Assembly (NCBI GenBank): GCA_045535305.1
Contig: JAZSLJ010000051.1
Span: forward strand, 1-40,852
Length of the DNA: 40,852 bases
Reading direction: 5' to 3'
From: UBA1081 sp045535305
Lineage (GTDB): Bacteria > Bacillota > Clostridia > Oscillospirales > Acutalibacteraceae
The notes below the pieces were generated by a model. The model made no database searches. It saw nothing but the letters and a program-made list of their open reading frames with translations, and had not been told where the DNA came from. Positions 32,803-40,677 of this stretch are shown piece after piece. The first letter of the stretch is position 1. Every line of letters begins with the position of its first letter. A program made the translations under genes and the position numbers.

Positions 32803-32839
32803 AAAAAACCGTGTGTTGTTTCAGCACGCGGTTTTTTTT
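32803..32839 (+). terminator. Terminator after the VWA gene
   Basis: AAAACCGTGTGTTG (to 32818) pairs with CAGCACGCGGTTTT (from 32822) around TTT with two G-U pairs, followed by a T-run. Confidence 0.88.
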
Positions 32840-32844
32840 GTTAC

Positions 32845-32873
32845 TTGACATTGTTTTTTATATATTATATTAT
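32845..32873 (+). promoter_or_regulatory. Promoter of the histidine phosphatase gene
   Basis: TTGACA (32845-32850), 17-nt spacer, TATTAT (32868-32873), immediately after the previous terminator; start near 32880. Confidence 0.78.
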
Positions 32874-32921
32874 AAAAATGATATGAAGATATTTTTATAA
32901 TATTTTTGAGAGGTGAGTTGA

Positions 32922-33623
32922 ATGATTTTGTACATAATCCGCCACGGCGAGCCGGGACACGACGGAGCTCTTACTGAAAAGGGCTGGAAACAGGCTGAAG
33001 CTGTGGGTAAAAGACTTGAAAAAGCTAAAATTGATAAGATTTTCACATCGCCTATTCTTCGCGCAAGACAAACAAGTGAGCCTGCTTGCAGATTGCTCGG
33101 TCTTACCGCAGGGGTAGAGGAGTGGTCGCACGAAATCGGTGATGAAAGACTTACCCAATTCCCCGACGGAAAAACAAAGTCAATTTCATTTGTGCAGAAC
33201 ACATATTTCCTTGAAAACGGCAATATGAATCTGCCTTATGACAAAGCGTTTGAATGTGAACCCTTTAAACAGTCAGAAATGCAGAAGGCTGTTGATTATA
33301 TAGAGAAGAACGGAAACGAGTTTCTTGAAAGATTGGGCTATAAAGAGGAAAACGGTGTTTACCGCATTTTGAAACCCAGTGATGAAAAGGTTGCGCTTTT
33401 CTGTCATTCCGCATTTTCAAGAGCATGGATTTCCCGCTTGCTCCGTATCCCGATAAACATTATGTGGGCAGGATTTGACTATGAACACAGCGGTGTTACA
33501 ATCCTTGAGTTTGAAAATACCGAAAACGGAATAACTGCTCCTACCTGTCTGAGATATTCCGACACATCTCATCTGTATGCAGAGGGCATTGAACCTTTGT
33601 TTTTTGAAAAAGCAGAGATGTGA
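32922..33623 (+). CDS. Histidine phosphatase family protein (phosphoglycerate-mutase-like)
   Basis: 233 residues. The phosphohistidine motif RHGE (7-10) opens the fold, followed by LTEKGWKQAEAVGKRLE and the second motif TSPILRARQTSEPA; the distal catalytic His is in ALFCHSAFSRAW (near 165). All four catalytic residues can be seen. Members include cobalamin-pathway phosphatases and PhoE-type broad phosphatases; substrate not evident. GAGAGGTGAG precedes ATG. The APC permease follows 41 bases later without a clear terminator, so the two may be cotranscribed. Confidence 0.88.
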   Translation: MILYIIRHGEPGHDGALTEKGWKQAEAVGKRLEKAKIDKIFTSPILRARQTSEPACRLLGLTAGVEEWSHEIGDERLTQFPDGKTKSISFVQNTYFLENGNMNLPYDKAFECEPFKQSEMQKAVDYIEKNGNEFLERLGYKEENGVYRILKPSDEKVALFCHSAFSRAWISRLLRIPINIMWAGFDYEHSGVTILEFENTENGITAPTCLRYSDTSHLYAEGIEPLFFEKAEM

Positions 33624-33664
33624 TTCGGTTTATATAAATTTAATATCAATAAGAGGTGTTAATA

Positions 33665-35062
33665 ATGGAAAAATTAACAAGAAAATACGGGCTTGTAACG
33701 GCAATATGTATGGTTGTCGGTACGGTTATCGGCTCAGGTGTATTCTTTAAGGCACAGAACGTGCTTGCTGCAACAGGCGGAAATATGCCGCTGGGTATTG
33801 CTGCGTGGGTTATCACAGGCAGTATTATGATAATCTGTTCGGCACAGTTTGCTGTTATGGCTACAAAATATGAAAAGGTCAACGGTGTTGTTGACTATGC
33901 TGAGGCTACCTGCGGTAAAGGCTACGCATATTATCTTGCATGGTTCTTGGTTAATATTTATTATCCCAGTATGACATCTGTTCTTGCTTGGGTTTCCGCA
34001 AGATATTTCGGAGTTTTGTTCGGTTGGCATTTAGCCGGTGCAGAGGTTCTTGCACTTGCAGGCTTCTTCCTTGTTATGTCATATACAATGAACGCTCTTT
34101 CGCCAAAGCTTGCAGGTAAATTCCAGGTAAGTGCAACAGTTATAAAGCTTATCCCCATCTGTCTTATGGCTGTTGTAGGCACAGTTGTGGGTCTTTCAAA
34201 CGGAACTCTCACCTCCAATTTCGCAAATGTTGTTTCCGAGGCAGTAGGCGGTACAACAGGCAGCGGACTTTTTGCAGCAGTTGTTGCAACAGTTTTCGCT
34301 TATGAAGGCTGGATCGTTACAACATCAATCAATGCTGAGCTTAAGAATCCCAAAAAGAACCTTCCTATTGCTCTTGTCATCGGTTCAATAATTGTTGTTG
34401 CGGCGTATGTTCTTTATTATATTGGTGTTGCAGGCGGAGCAACAAGTGAAGTTCTTATCAACGAAGGTGCAACAACTGCATTTTCAAATATTTTCGGTAA
34501 TATCGGCGGAACATTCCTTAATATCTGTATTGTTATATCCTGTCTTGGTACTCTTAACGGTCTTATGGTTGGCGCAAGCCGCGGTATGTATGCTGTTGCC
34601 GCAAGAAACGAAGGCCCTAAGCCCGAAATGTTCGGTCAGATTGATAAATCAACCAATATGACTACAAACTCTGCAATCTGGGGTGTGTTTGTATGTGCTG
34701 CGTGGCTTCTTTATTTCTACGGCGCAAATCTTACAGACGGTTGGTTCGGTCCTTTCAATTTTGACTCATCAGAGCTTCCCATCGTTACAGTTTACGGTAT
34801 GTATATCCCCATGATGATTATGTGGATGAAGAAAGAAAAAGAGCTTGGCGCTGCAAAACGTTTTGTTTTGCCTGCACTTGCTATAGTTGCCTGCGGATTC
34901 ATGGTATTTGCAGCTTGCTATGCTCACGGATATACACCTTATATGGCTGCAAAGGCAAACGGCGAATTTGCTTGCCCCGTTCTGTTCTATCTTGTTGTTT
35001 TCGCTGTTATAATGATTGTCGGTGCATTCTTTTCAGGCAACAAGAAAAAGAAATCAAAATAA
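33665..35062 (+). CDS. Amino acid permease, APC superfamily
   Basis: 465 residues with about 12 membrane helices. The N-terminal helix has VVGTVIGSGVFFKAQNVLAATGG, the APC family's GxGIF-type substrate-binding bend. Later are EGWIVTTSINAELKNPKKNLPIALVIGS and GTLNGLMVGASRGMYAVAARNEGPKPEMF, as in serine/threonine or other amino acid exchangers (SteT-like). It imports or exchanges amino acids; the substrate is not readable. ATG 33665 has AGAGG eight bases upstream. A UUCG-loop terminator follows. Confidence 0.92.
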   Translation: MEKLTRKYGLVTAICMVVGTVIGSGVFFKAQNVLAATGGNMPLGIAAWVITGSIMIICSAQFAVMATKYEKVNGVVDYAEATCGKGYAYYLAWFLVNIYYPSMTSVLAWVSARYFGVLFGWHLAGAEVLALAGFFLVMSYTMNALSPKLAGKFQVSATVIKLIPICLMAVVGTVVGLSNGTLTSNFANVVSEAVGGTTGSGLFAAVVATVFAYEGWIVTTSINAELKNPKKNLPIALVIGSIIVVAAYVLYYIGVAGGATSEVLINEGATTAFSNIFGNIGGTFLNICIVISCLGTLNGLMVGASRGMYAVAARNEGPKPEMFGQIDKSTNMTTNSAIWGVFVCAAWLLYFYGANLTDGWFGPFNFDSSELPIVTVYGMYIPMMIMWMKKEKELGAAKRFVLPALAIVACGFMVFAACYAHGYTPYMAAKANGEFACPVLFYLVVFAVIMIVGAFFSGNKKKKSK

Positions 35063-35074
35063 AATTTATATTTG

Positions 35075-35102
35075 AAGCTACTCTTCGGAGTAGCTTTTTT
35101 TG
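35075..35102 (+). terminator. UUCG-loop terminator after the permease
   Basis: AAGCTACTC-TTCG-GAGTAGCTT with a T-run; 9-bp perfect stem closed by the very stable UUCG tetraloop. Confidence 0.95.
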
Positions 35103-35143
35103 TATAAAAATGAAAAAATATACGAAAAATCATAAATTAACTC

Positions 35144-35172
35144 TTGAAAATTGAAAAATAGTATGTTATACT
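35144..35172 (+). promoter_or_regulatory. Promoter of the DUF1292-spoVG operon
   Basis: TTGAAA (35144-35149), 17-nt spacer, TATACT (35167-35172) with TG extension. The ~115-nt leader begins with an AATAAGAA...TTCTTATT hairpin (35181-35210) and then no recognised riboswitch. Confidence 0.7.
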
Positions 35173-35293
35173 CATATTAAAATAAGAATATATTTTAGAT
35201 ATGTTCTTATTCACAGTTCGTTTTTATAAGTAACTGTTGCGCTGATTCAGCTTATTGCCGAAATTATATTCTACCCGAAAGGAGCGTGAATTT

Positions 35294-35590
35294 ATGAATG
35301 ACTTACCAATAGAAAATCAGGATGAAAATCTTGATAACATCATTGTGTTGCAAGATGAAAACGGAGAGGATGTGAATTTTGAATTTTTAGACATTATTGA
35401 GTATAAAGCGGAAGAATACGTAGTTCTGCTTCCGCTTGACGAAAACGACAATCAGGTTGTTATTCTTAAAATTGACGGTGATGACGGCGAAAATCAATCG
35501 TATGTCAGCGTAGACAGTGAAGAAACATTAAATGCTGTTTTTGCGATATTTAAAAACAGATTCAAGGATTTTTTTAATTTTATTGACTGA
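35294..35590 (+). CDS. DUF1292 family protein (YrzB-like)
   Basis: A 98-residue, strongly acidic protein. DNIIVLQDENGEDVNFEFLDIIEYKAEEYVVLLPLDENDNQVVILKI and the end SVDSEETLNAVFAIFKNRFKD are the DUF1292 hallmark blocks. The family is widespread in Firmicutes and has no defined activity. ATG 35294 has GAAAGGAG nine bases upstream; the frame extending to 35255 is not used. spoVG follows after 17 bp. In many Clostridia these proteins lie with ruvX-type genes; this pairing is different. Confidence 0.9.
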   Translation: MNDLPIENQDENLDNIIVLQDENGEDVNFEFLDIIEYKAEEYVVLLPLDENDNQVVILKIDGDDGENQSYVSVDSEETLNAVFAIFKNRFKDFFNFID

Positions 35591-35607
35591 GATAAGGAGA
35601 AATCATT

Positions 35608-35982
35608 ATGAAAATTTCTGCGTTAAAGATTAGAACATTAAGTACTGAAACAAAGCTTATCGGTGTTGTATCAATTACTTTTGACGATATGTTTGCTGTT
35701 CATGATATTAAAATTCTTTCAGACGGCGAAAAGCGCTTCCTTGCTATGCCCAGCAAGAAAATGAGAAACGAAACTTTCAAGGATATCGTTCATCCCATAA
35801 ATGCATCTGTCAGAACTGCTGTTGAAAATATTGTTTTCGGCGCGTATGACGGTTGCGTTGAGAAAGGCTATGCAGGTGCAAATTATAAATTGAAAGAAGG
35901 CTTTATCGGCTCGCTTCTTGAACAGAGCATTGAAGATTTCTGCATAGAAACAATTATGCAGAGCGATTCTGAAGACGCCTGA
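35608..35982 (+). CDS. spoVG: SpoVG-like septation and gene regulator
   Basis: 124 residues. MKISALKIRTLSTETKLIGVVSITFDDMFAVHDIKILSDGEKRFLAMPSKK and FKDIVHPINASVRTAVENIVFGAYD match the SpoVG family (VVSITFDDxFxVHDIKV..., AMPSRK, HPINSxTR). SpoVG is a DNA- and RNA-binding protein that affects septation in sporulation, capsule and virulence genes. Here the C-terminal extension is ~35 residues longer than in the short Bacillus form. AAGGAG precedes ATG. It is the second gene of a two-gene unit and ends before a strong terminator. Confidence 0.92.
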   Translation: MKISALKIRTLSTETKLIGVVSITFDDMFAVHDIKILSDGEKRFLAMPSKKMRNETFKDIVHPINASVRTAVENIVFGAYDGCVEKGYAGANYKLKEGFIGSLLEQSIEDFCIETIMQSDSEDA

Positions 35983-36034
35983 TTCCGTTGATATTGCCGA
36001 TGGTCGGCATTTGCGGTTACAGATAAATAAAATT

Positions 36035-36073
36035 AAACCCTATGAATCTTAGCTGACTCATAGGGTTTTTTAT
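36035..36073. terminator. Bidirectional terminator between spoVG and the secreted pair
   Basis: AAACCCTATGA (36035-36045) pairs perfectly with TCATAGGGTTT (36058-36068) with T-run on the plus strand and TTTAATTTTATTT on the minus strand, so it can end both convergent units. Confidence 0.88.
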
Positions 36074-36075
36074 TA

Positions 36076-37356
36076 TTAAATTTCTTCTTCCTCAGTATAG
36101 TTGAATCTGTATGCTTTTGCAAATCTGCCGTCTGATGTAACGTCAAGGCTTATAAAGTTCTTACCTGTTATGTTTGCCATAACTGTTGTTGCCTGTACAC
36201 CTGCAAAAACGCTGTTGTTATCAATACAGTACACATCGGGGCTTGACACCGTAACTGTGTGGTGGTCATCGTAGCTTATTTCAACCACTGCTTTGTAATT
36301 ACCTGCGATGTCTGTATGGATTGAAAATGTATTTTCGGAATTGAGTATGCCGGAGTAAATTTTTACATCGTTTCTGTAAACATAGAATGCGTAAAAATAC
36401 TTTGCCCCCATATTGTTGGCTGATACTGTCCATGTTACCATATCACCGCAGAATGTAACGCTTTTATCTGCCGTAACAGCTGTGGATGCAATATCTTTTA
36501 TTATATCGGCATCGGAATAAAGCTGAACGGTGTAGTCAAGACATATCCATCCGCTGTTTCCGTCGTAAGCAATTTTGCCCCAATTACCTTTGATTTCAGT
36601 AACATTCAAAGTATCTCCCGATGAAAGGAATCCGAGTGTGTTGCTGTTTGAATCAGCATATCTTCTTACTCTTATCATTGAAGATGTTACTGTGTACTGA
36701 CCTGTTGTGTAATTGTCGGTATGATTTTCCCAGGTGTCGGGATCTTCACTTGAACCGTCAAGATGTTCAGAACCGCTGCTTGTGAAATATACACATCCGT
36801 ATGCGTTACCGTTCATTCGCTTGTATTCTGAAACAAATTTGCTCAATGACAGAACTGTTCCTGCACCTTCGCGGTAATATGTGTGATTGTAGGACGTGCC
36901 GAAAGAGTCTGCAAAATAAACATAGCCGTTTATTATGGCTCTGATGTAAAGTACGTGGCAGTCGCCGCTTGTGCCGCCTGTGCCGAGACAGTAAACGATG
37001 TTGTAAAGCTCGTTGCCGTATTTTTTTACAAGGTCGTAAAGGCAGTTTGCACCGCTTACGGTGATTACGCTGTAACCGCCGCTTGTTTCTTTAACATTTT
37101 TGAAATGGCGGTACCATATGTTGCCTGTTCCCGAAAAGTCGAGACCGTACTTGTAAATTCCTCTTGCATAAAGCTGATATGCCGTTGCAAGATTGCACTG
37201 ACCGTTGAAAGAGCTTCTTCCTGCAAGGGAAAGTGCTGTTTTGTAATCCTGTGTGATACTGCTTTGAATGTCAGTATTTGCTGCCGCCGCACTTAATGAA
37301 CAAAGTGAAACAAGCGAAATAACAGCCAACAGGACTGCAATAATTTTTGTTTTCAT
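36076..37356 (-). CDS. Secreted SH3-domain protein with a papain-like cysteine peptidase-type domain
   Basis: 426 residues. A signal peptide (cleavage near residue 26) precedes a domain with a plausible Cys54 (GQCNLATAYQLYARG), His134 (GDCHVLYIRAI) and Asp150 (VYFADSFG) triad like C39-type or papain-fold peptidases/amidases. A linker leads to a bacterial SH3 domain (about 221-280, IRVRRYADSNSNTLGFLSSGDTLNVTE...GWICLDY) and an Ig-like module (about 297-375) related to those in the partner protein. It probably cleaves wall peptides or extracellular proteins. It has no dockerin. It follows the dockerin protein on the same transcript, 18 bp after, with AAAGGAG as ribosome site. The catalytic assignment is from pattern only. 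Confidence 0.75.
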   Translation of the reverse strand: MKTKIIAVLLAVISLVSLCSLSAAAANTDIQSSITQDYKTALSLAGRSSFNGQCNLATAYQLYARGIYKYGLDFSGTGNIWYRHFKNVKETSGGYSVITVSGANCLYDLVKKYGNELYNIVYCLGTGGTSGDCHVLYIRAIINGYVYFADSFGTSYNHTYYREGAGTVLSLSKFVSEYKRMNGNAYGCVYFTSSGSEHLDGSSEDPDTWENHTDNYTTGQYTVTSSMIRVRRYADSNSNTLGFLSSGDTLNVTEIKGNWGKIAYDGNSGWICLDYTVQLYSDADIIKDIASTAVTADKSVTFCGDMVTWTVSANNMGAKYFYAFYVYRNDVKIYSGILNSENTFSIHTDIAGNYKAVVEISYDDHHTVTVSSPDVYCIDNNSVFAGVQATTVMANITGKNFISLDVTSDGRFAKAYRFNYTEEEEI

Positions 37357-37374
37357 ATAAATTTAAAACTCCTT

Positions 37375-39387
37375 TTATTCAAGGCCGCAGGATATACGCA
37401 GAATTATTCTTGCATCTTCGGCGGTAATGTTGCCGTCATTGTTTACATCTGCCGGTGCTTGATGTTCCTCGGGGATGAGTTCAAGCTGTGCAGAATGTCT
37501 TAATGCAAGTCTTGCGTCTTCGGCGGTTATTTCGCCGTCGCAGTTTGCGTCGCCTCGTTTTGCCGTTGATTCAGCGGTAAGGATGCCGCCGTCGGCTGTT
37601 TGTGTGTTGGAATCGGTGTCGGTTACCGTAACTTTTGCTGTGTAAATTCCGTCGGACGGAATGATGAATGTAAACTCGTTTGTTGCTGATTTTTCCGAAT
37701 ATAAAATGACGCCGTTCCTATATATATCAAATACGCAGGAGTAGGTGCCTGTTCCGCCGCTGATATCTGCGGTGCAGGTTACGGACATACCCGCAACTGC
37801 GTAGTTTTTTGAAAATCTTAAATCTGTGATTTTTATGGGGTCGTTTACGGTAATTTCATCACTTTTGAATGAAACCACCTGTGAACTTGAATCTTTTATA
37901 TTTACTACTGCATGGTAAATTCCGCTTTCGGTGGGTTTGTAAGTAAAGCTTGCACTTTTTGAATATTCCGAGGTGCTGTATACGGCTTCATCGTTTTTAA
38001 AAACTGTGTAAACGTATTGCAGTTCACCTTCGCCGCCCGATGCTTCAATTTTCCACGTAACGGTTTGCCCTGTTAAAATCTTGTTTCCGTCTGCATTAAA
38101 AGACTGCATAATAATCGGTTTATAAATATTTACGTCGGGACTCTTGCAGGATATGCTTTTTCCGCTAACAGAATCTGTAACCGAAACCTCAAGCGAATAA
38201 ACACCTGTTTTTTCTGCAGTATATTTAAAAATGTGATAATCGCTGTATTTTCTTTCGGCGATTTTTTTGCCGTCTTTGTAAAGAGTGAATTGATAAAGAT
38301 AATGTCCGCTTCCGCCCGATGCAGATGCATTCCATACTATTTCATCACCTACGAATGATGCTTCGTTTGAAAATACCGAAACGCTGAACTCCTTAACAGT
38401 TGCTGAAGGGGGGACATCTATGGGGTTGAGAACTGCGTAAGCATAATTTCCCGCTTTATCAAATGCGTATATATATACGTAATATTTGCCTGCTCTGTTA
38501 CTGAAATCGCTGATATTGATTGTGTGCGAAACCTGTTTGTTTTCGGGATTCTGAACATACATTTTTATGCCGTCAGTTCCGTCAGCCTCGTGATGCACCG
38601 CAAAGTATACTTCGGTAACGGCAATATTATCTGTAATATCGCAATATACGGAAAAACCTGATGATGTAACTTCACTTACCGTGATATTTGTCATAACAGG
38701 GGAGACGGAATCTTCAATTTCAGGTGTGCCTTTGTAATCGTCCCAATTTACAGTGGCACAGAAGTTGTAAGTTCTTGTGCGGCGGGAGCTATTACCTGTT
38801 GTAGCATAAAGAGTGCCTAAATTTACGTTGCCGTAAGTGTTTTTTGTGCTTCTGTAAAGGTTTGCGGCTCCTGTTCTGCCGTTCTGGTTTGCGTAGTCGG
38901 CAAAAAATACGAGTGCCTGTGCTTCCGTTATGCCTAAAGACTGACCGAGGCTTATATATCCGCTTACATATTCATAACCGGATTTGTCCTGCACCTGATG
39001 GCTTTCCGCTGTGGCAAGCAGTATTGCAAGGGCAGATGCCTCGCTTGACGTTGCTTTTCTCGTGTCCCATGATGAAGCGGTAACTATCTCGTTATAAAGA
39101 GATGTGCCGAGAATGTTGAGTGCCTGAGACGGATTGAGTGTAACGATTTTTTTAAGAAGATTAAGTGCGTTTGTGCCGTGCCAACAGATTTTACCCAGAC
39201 TTAACGCGCCGTTGTCGTTTTTTATAACGGTGGTGTATGTGCCTTCGTTATATACTATTATATATAATGACGCATTGACAATCTGCTCAAAAGTTGCAGT
39301 TTGCGCGAAGACATAAATAGGTGCTGTCGCTATGATAAGTGCGACTGTTGTGATAAAAGATACAAGTCGAAGGGCTGCTTTTTTCAC
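37375..39387 (-). CDS. Secreted dockerin-containing lysozyme-like protein
   Basis: 670 residues. A signal peptide (to about 28, VFA-QT) precedes a lysozyme-like domain with YNEGTYTTVIKNDNGALSLGKICWHGTNALNLLKKI (catalytic Glu candidate 48), a GBS-Bsp-like repeat (about 235-330), three Ig-like repeats (GGSGHYLYQFTLYKDGKKIAE, GGEGELQYVYTVFKNDEAVYS, GGTGTYSCVFDIYRNGVILYS) and a C-terminal type I dockerin (about 610-670) with two calcium loops DANCDGEITAED and DVNNDGNITAED. It should bind a cohesin on the cell surface or a scaffold. GTG 39387 is the start: AAGGAGG eight bases upstream, whereas the frame to 39414 overlaps that site. Confidence 0.85.
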   Translation of the reverse strand: MKKAALRLVSFITTVALIIATAPIYVFAQTATFEQIVNASLYIIVYNEGTYTTVIKNDNGALSLGKICWHGTNALNLLKKIVTLNPSQALNILGTSLYNEIVTASSWDTRKATSSEASALAILLATAESHQVQDKSGYEYVSGYISLGQSLGITEAQALVFFADYANQNGRTGAANLYRSTKNTYGNVNLGTLYATTGNSSRRTRTYNFCATVNWDDYKGTPEIEDSVSPVMTNITVSEVTSSGFSVYCDITDNIAVTEVYFAVHHEADGTDGIKMYVQNPENKQVSHTINISDFSNRAGKYYVYIYAFDKAGNYAYAVLNPIDVPPSATVKEFSVSVFSNEASFVGDEIVWNASASGGSGHYLYQFTLYKDGKKIAERKYSDYHIFKYTAEKTGVYSLEVSVTDSVSGKSISCKSPDVNIYKPIIMQSFNADGNKILTGQTVTWKIEASGGEGELQYVYTVFKNDEAVYSTSEYSKSASFTYKPTESGIYHAVVNIKDSSSQVVSFKSDEITVNDPIKITDLRFSKNYAVAGMSVTCTADISGGTGTYSCVFDIYRNGVILYSEKSATNEFTFIIPSDGIYTAKVTVTDTDSNTQTADGGILTAESTAKRGDANCDGEITAEDARLALRHSAQLELIPEEHQAPADVNNDGNITAEDARIILRISCGLE

Positions 39388-39423
39388 GCCGGATTCCTCC
39401 TTGTTTTTACGCAACTGTCGGCT

Positions 39424-39452
39424 ATTCTAACATTTTTGGGCAAAATGGTCAA
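39424..39452 (-). promoter_or_regulatory. Promoter of the dockerin protein operon
   Basis: Minus-strand TTGACC (complement of 39447-39452), 17-nt spacer, TAGAAT (complement of 39424-39429). Transcription would start near 39417, giving a leader of about 30 bases. Confidence 0.7.
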
Positions 39453-39794
39453 CACTTTGGCTTGGATTTTGTAGGACTGTAACAATCGGCAATTTCAAGC
39501 AGGTGTAAAATTGTAGACCTTTACAAAGAATTTACCAATATCTGTAAATTATTTTTCTATTATGGAATTATTTTGACAAAACGCACAATAGACATTCTGT
39601 AAAAAAGTGCAAAATGTATAAAAATTGAAGATAAAGAAGAAGCTGTATGTTGTTCTATATTTTTTTTGTTAAAAAATTGTCATTTTTTTAATAAATATAT
39701 GGATTTATTAAAAAAGATGTGTTATAATGATTGCGCATGCGTGTATATTGCGTTTATAAAACATATTTTATATAATTGATTGGAGGATTTTTTA
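39453..39794. other. Divergent intergenic region, promoter of the NuoE-like operon
   Basis: 342 bp of AT-rich DNA without a gene. TATAAT with an extended -10 (TGT, 39720-39728) lies about 67 bases before the NuoE ATG, its -35 is weak. TTGTTAA at 39666-39672 followed by four bases and TTGTCAT resembles half of the redox repressor Rex operator (TTGTTAA-N4-TTAACAA). A further TTGACA occurs near 39573 without a -10. The rest shows nothing recognisable. Confidence 0.5.
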
Positions 39795-40289
39795 ATGAAA
39801 AAGAAAATCAGCACTCTTCCTTTTAACGGTACTGCCGAGCAGGAAGCAAAACTCAAAGCTGTTATTGCAGAAAACTGTGATGACAAGAGTAAGCTCATGG
39901 CAGTTATGCAGGAAGCACAGGGTATTTACGGCTATCTTCCCAGAGAAGTTCAGGTTATGATTGCCGAAGGTATGAATGTACCCCTTGAAAAGGTTTACGG
40001 CGTAGCAACATTCTATGCTCAGTTCTCACTTTCACCCAAGGGCAAGTACAACATCTCCGTATGTCTCGGTACAGCTTGCTATGTTAAGGGCTCTCAGCAG
40101 CTTCTTGACAAAATCGTTGAGATTCTCGGTATTGAATCCGGCGAATGTACAGCAGACGGTAAGTTCTCAATCGAAGCTTGTCGTTGTATCGGTGCTTGCG
40201 GTCTTGCTCCCGTTCTTACTATTAACGAAGATGTTTACGGCAGACTTGTTCCCGAAGATATCCCCGGAATTCTTGCTAAGTACGAATAA
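39795..40289 (+). CDS. NuoE-like [2Fe-2S] subunit of a hydrogenase/NADH dehydrogenase
   Basis: 164 residues of the thioredoxin-like 24-kDa [2Fe-2S] family: Cys90, Cys95, Cys131 and Cys135 (CLGTAC and CRCIGAC with C-x4-C and C-x3-C spacing) bind the cluster. MQEAQGIYGYLPREVQVMIAEGMNVPLEKVYGVATFYAQF is the typical NuoE core. In Clostridia it is the small subunit (HydC/HymA) of the electron-bifurcating [FeFe]-hydrogenase or related NADH-dependent enzyme, carrying electrons to the flavin subunit. ATG 39795 follows GGAGG. The next genes (DRTGG, HATPase) are typical of hydrogenase operons, so the catalytic subunits probably lie to the right. Confidence 0.92.
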   Translation: MKKKISTLPFNGTAEQEAKLKAVIAENCDDKSKLMAVMQEAQGIYGYLPREVQVMIAEGMNVPLEKVYGVATFYAQFSLSPKGKYNISVCLGTACYVKGSQQLLDKIVEILGIESGECTADGKFSIEACRCIGACGLAPVLTINEDVYGRLVPEDIPGILAKYE

Positions 40290-40320
40290 TTATATTTCCC
40301 GATGAGAGGATTTTACCTTT

Positions 40321-40677
40321 ATGAAAATCAGTGAAATTAAAAAACTTCTTAATGCAGATGTTGTTTGCGGCGAGGATTTTATAAACAATGATGTATATTC
40401 CGCTTGCGGAAGCGATATGATGAGTGATGTCTTGGCTTACGTTAAAGACCAGGCAGTTTTACTGACAGGTCTTGTAAACTCACAGGTTATAAGAACGGCT
40501 GAAATGATGGATATGAACTGTATAGTTTTTGTCCGTTCAAAGATGCCTACTGCCGAAATGATAGAGTTAGCCAAGGAAAGTGGTATAGTTCTTCTTGCTA
40601 CAAGTAAAAGAATGTATGAGGCTTGCGGTATTTTATACAGCAACGGTCTCATAGGTAATAGGGTTAAAAATGTCTGA
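40321..40677 (+). CDS. DRTGG-domain protein
   Basis: 118 residues, soluble. MKISEIKKLLNADVVCGEDFINNDVYSACGSDMMSDVLAYVKDQAVLLTGLVNSQVIRTAEMMDMNCIVFVRSKMPTAE is the DRTGG fold also found in phosphotransacetylase and HPr-kinase related proteins. Stand-alone copies accompany hydrogenase genes in Clostridia, with no known role; a regulatory nucleotide-binding function has been suggested. It follows the NuoE-like gene by 31 bp (GAGAGGA upstream) and overlaps the next gene by eight bases. Confidence 0.85.
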   Translation: MKISEIKKLLNADVVCGEDFINNDVYSACGSDMMSDVLAYVKDQAVLLTGLVNSQVIRTAEMMDMNCIVFVRSKMPTAEMIELAKESGIVLLATSKRMYEACGILYSNGLIGNRVKNV

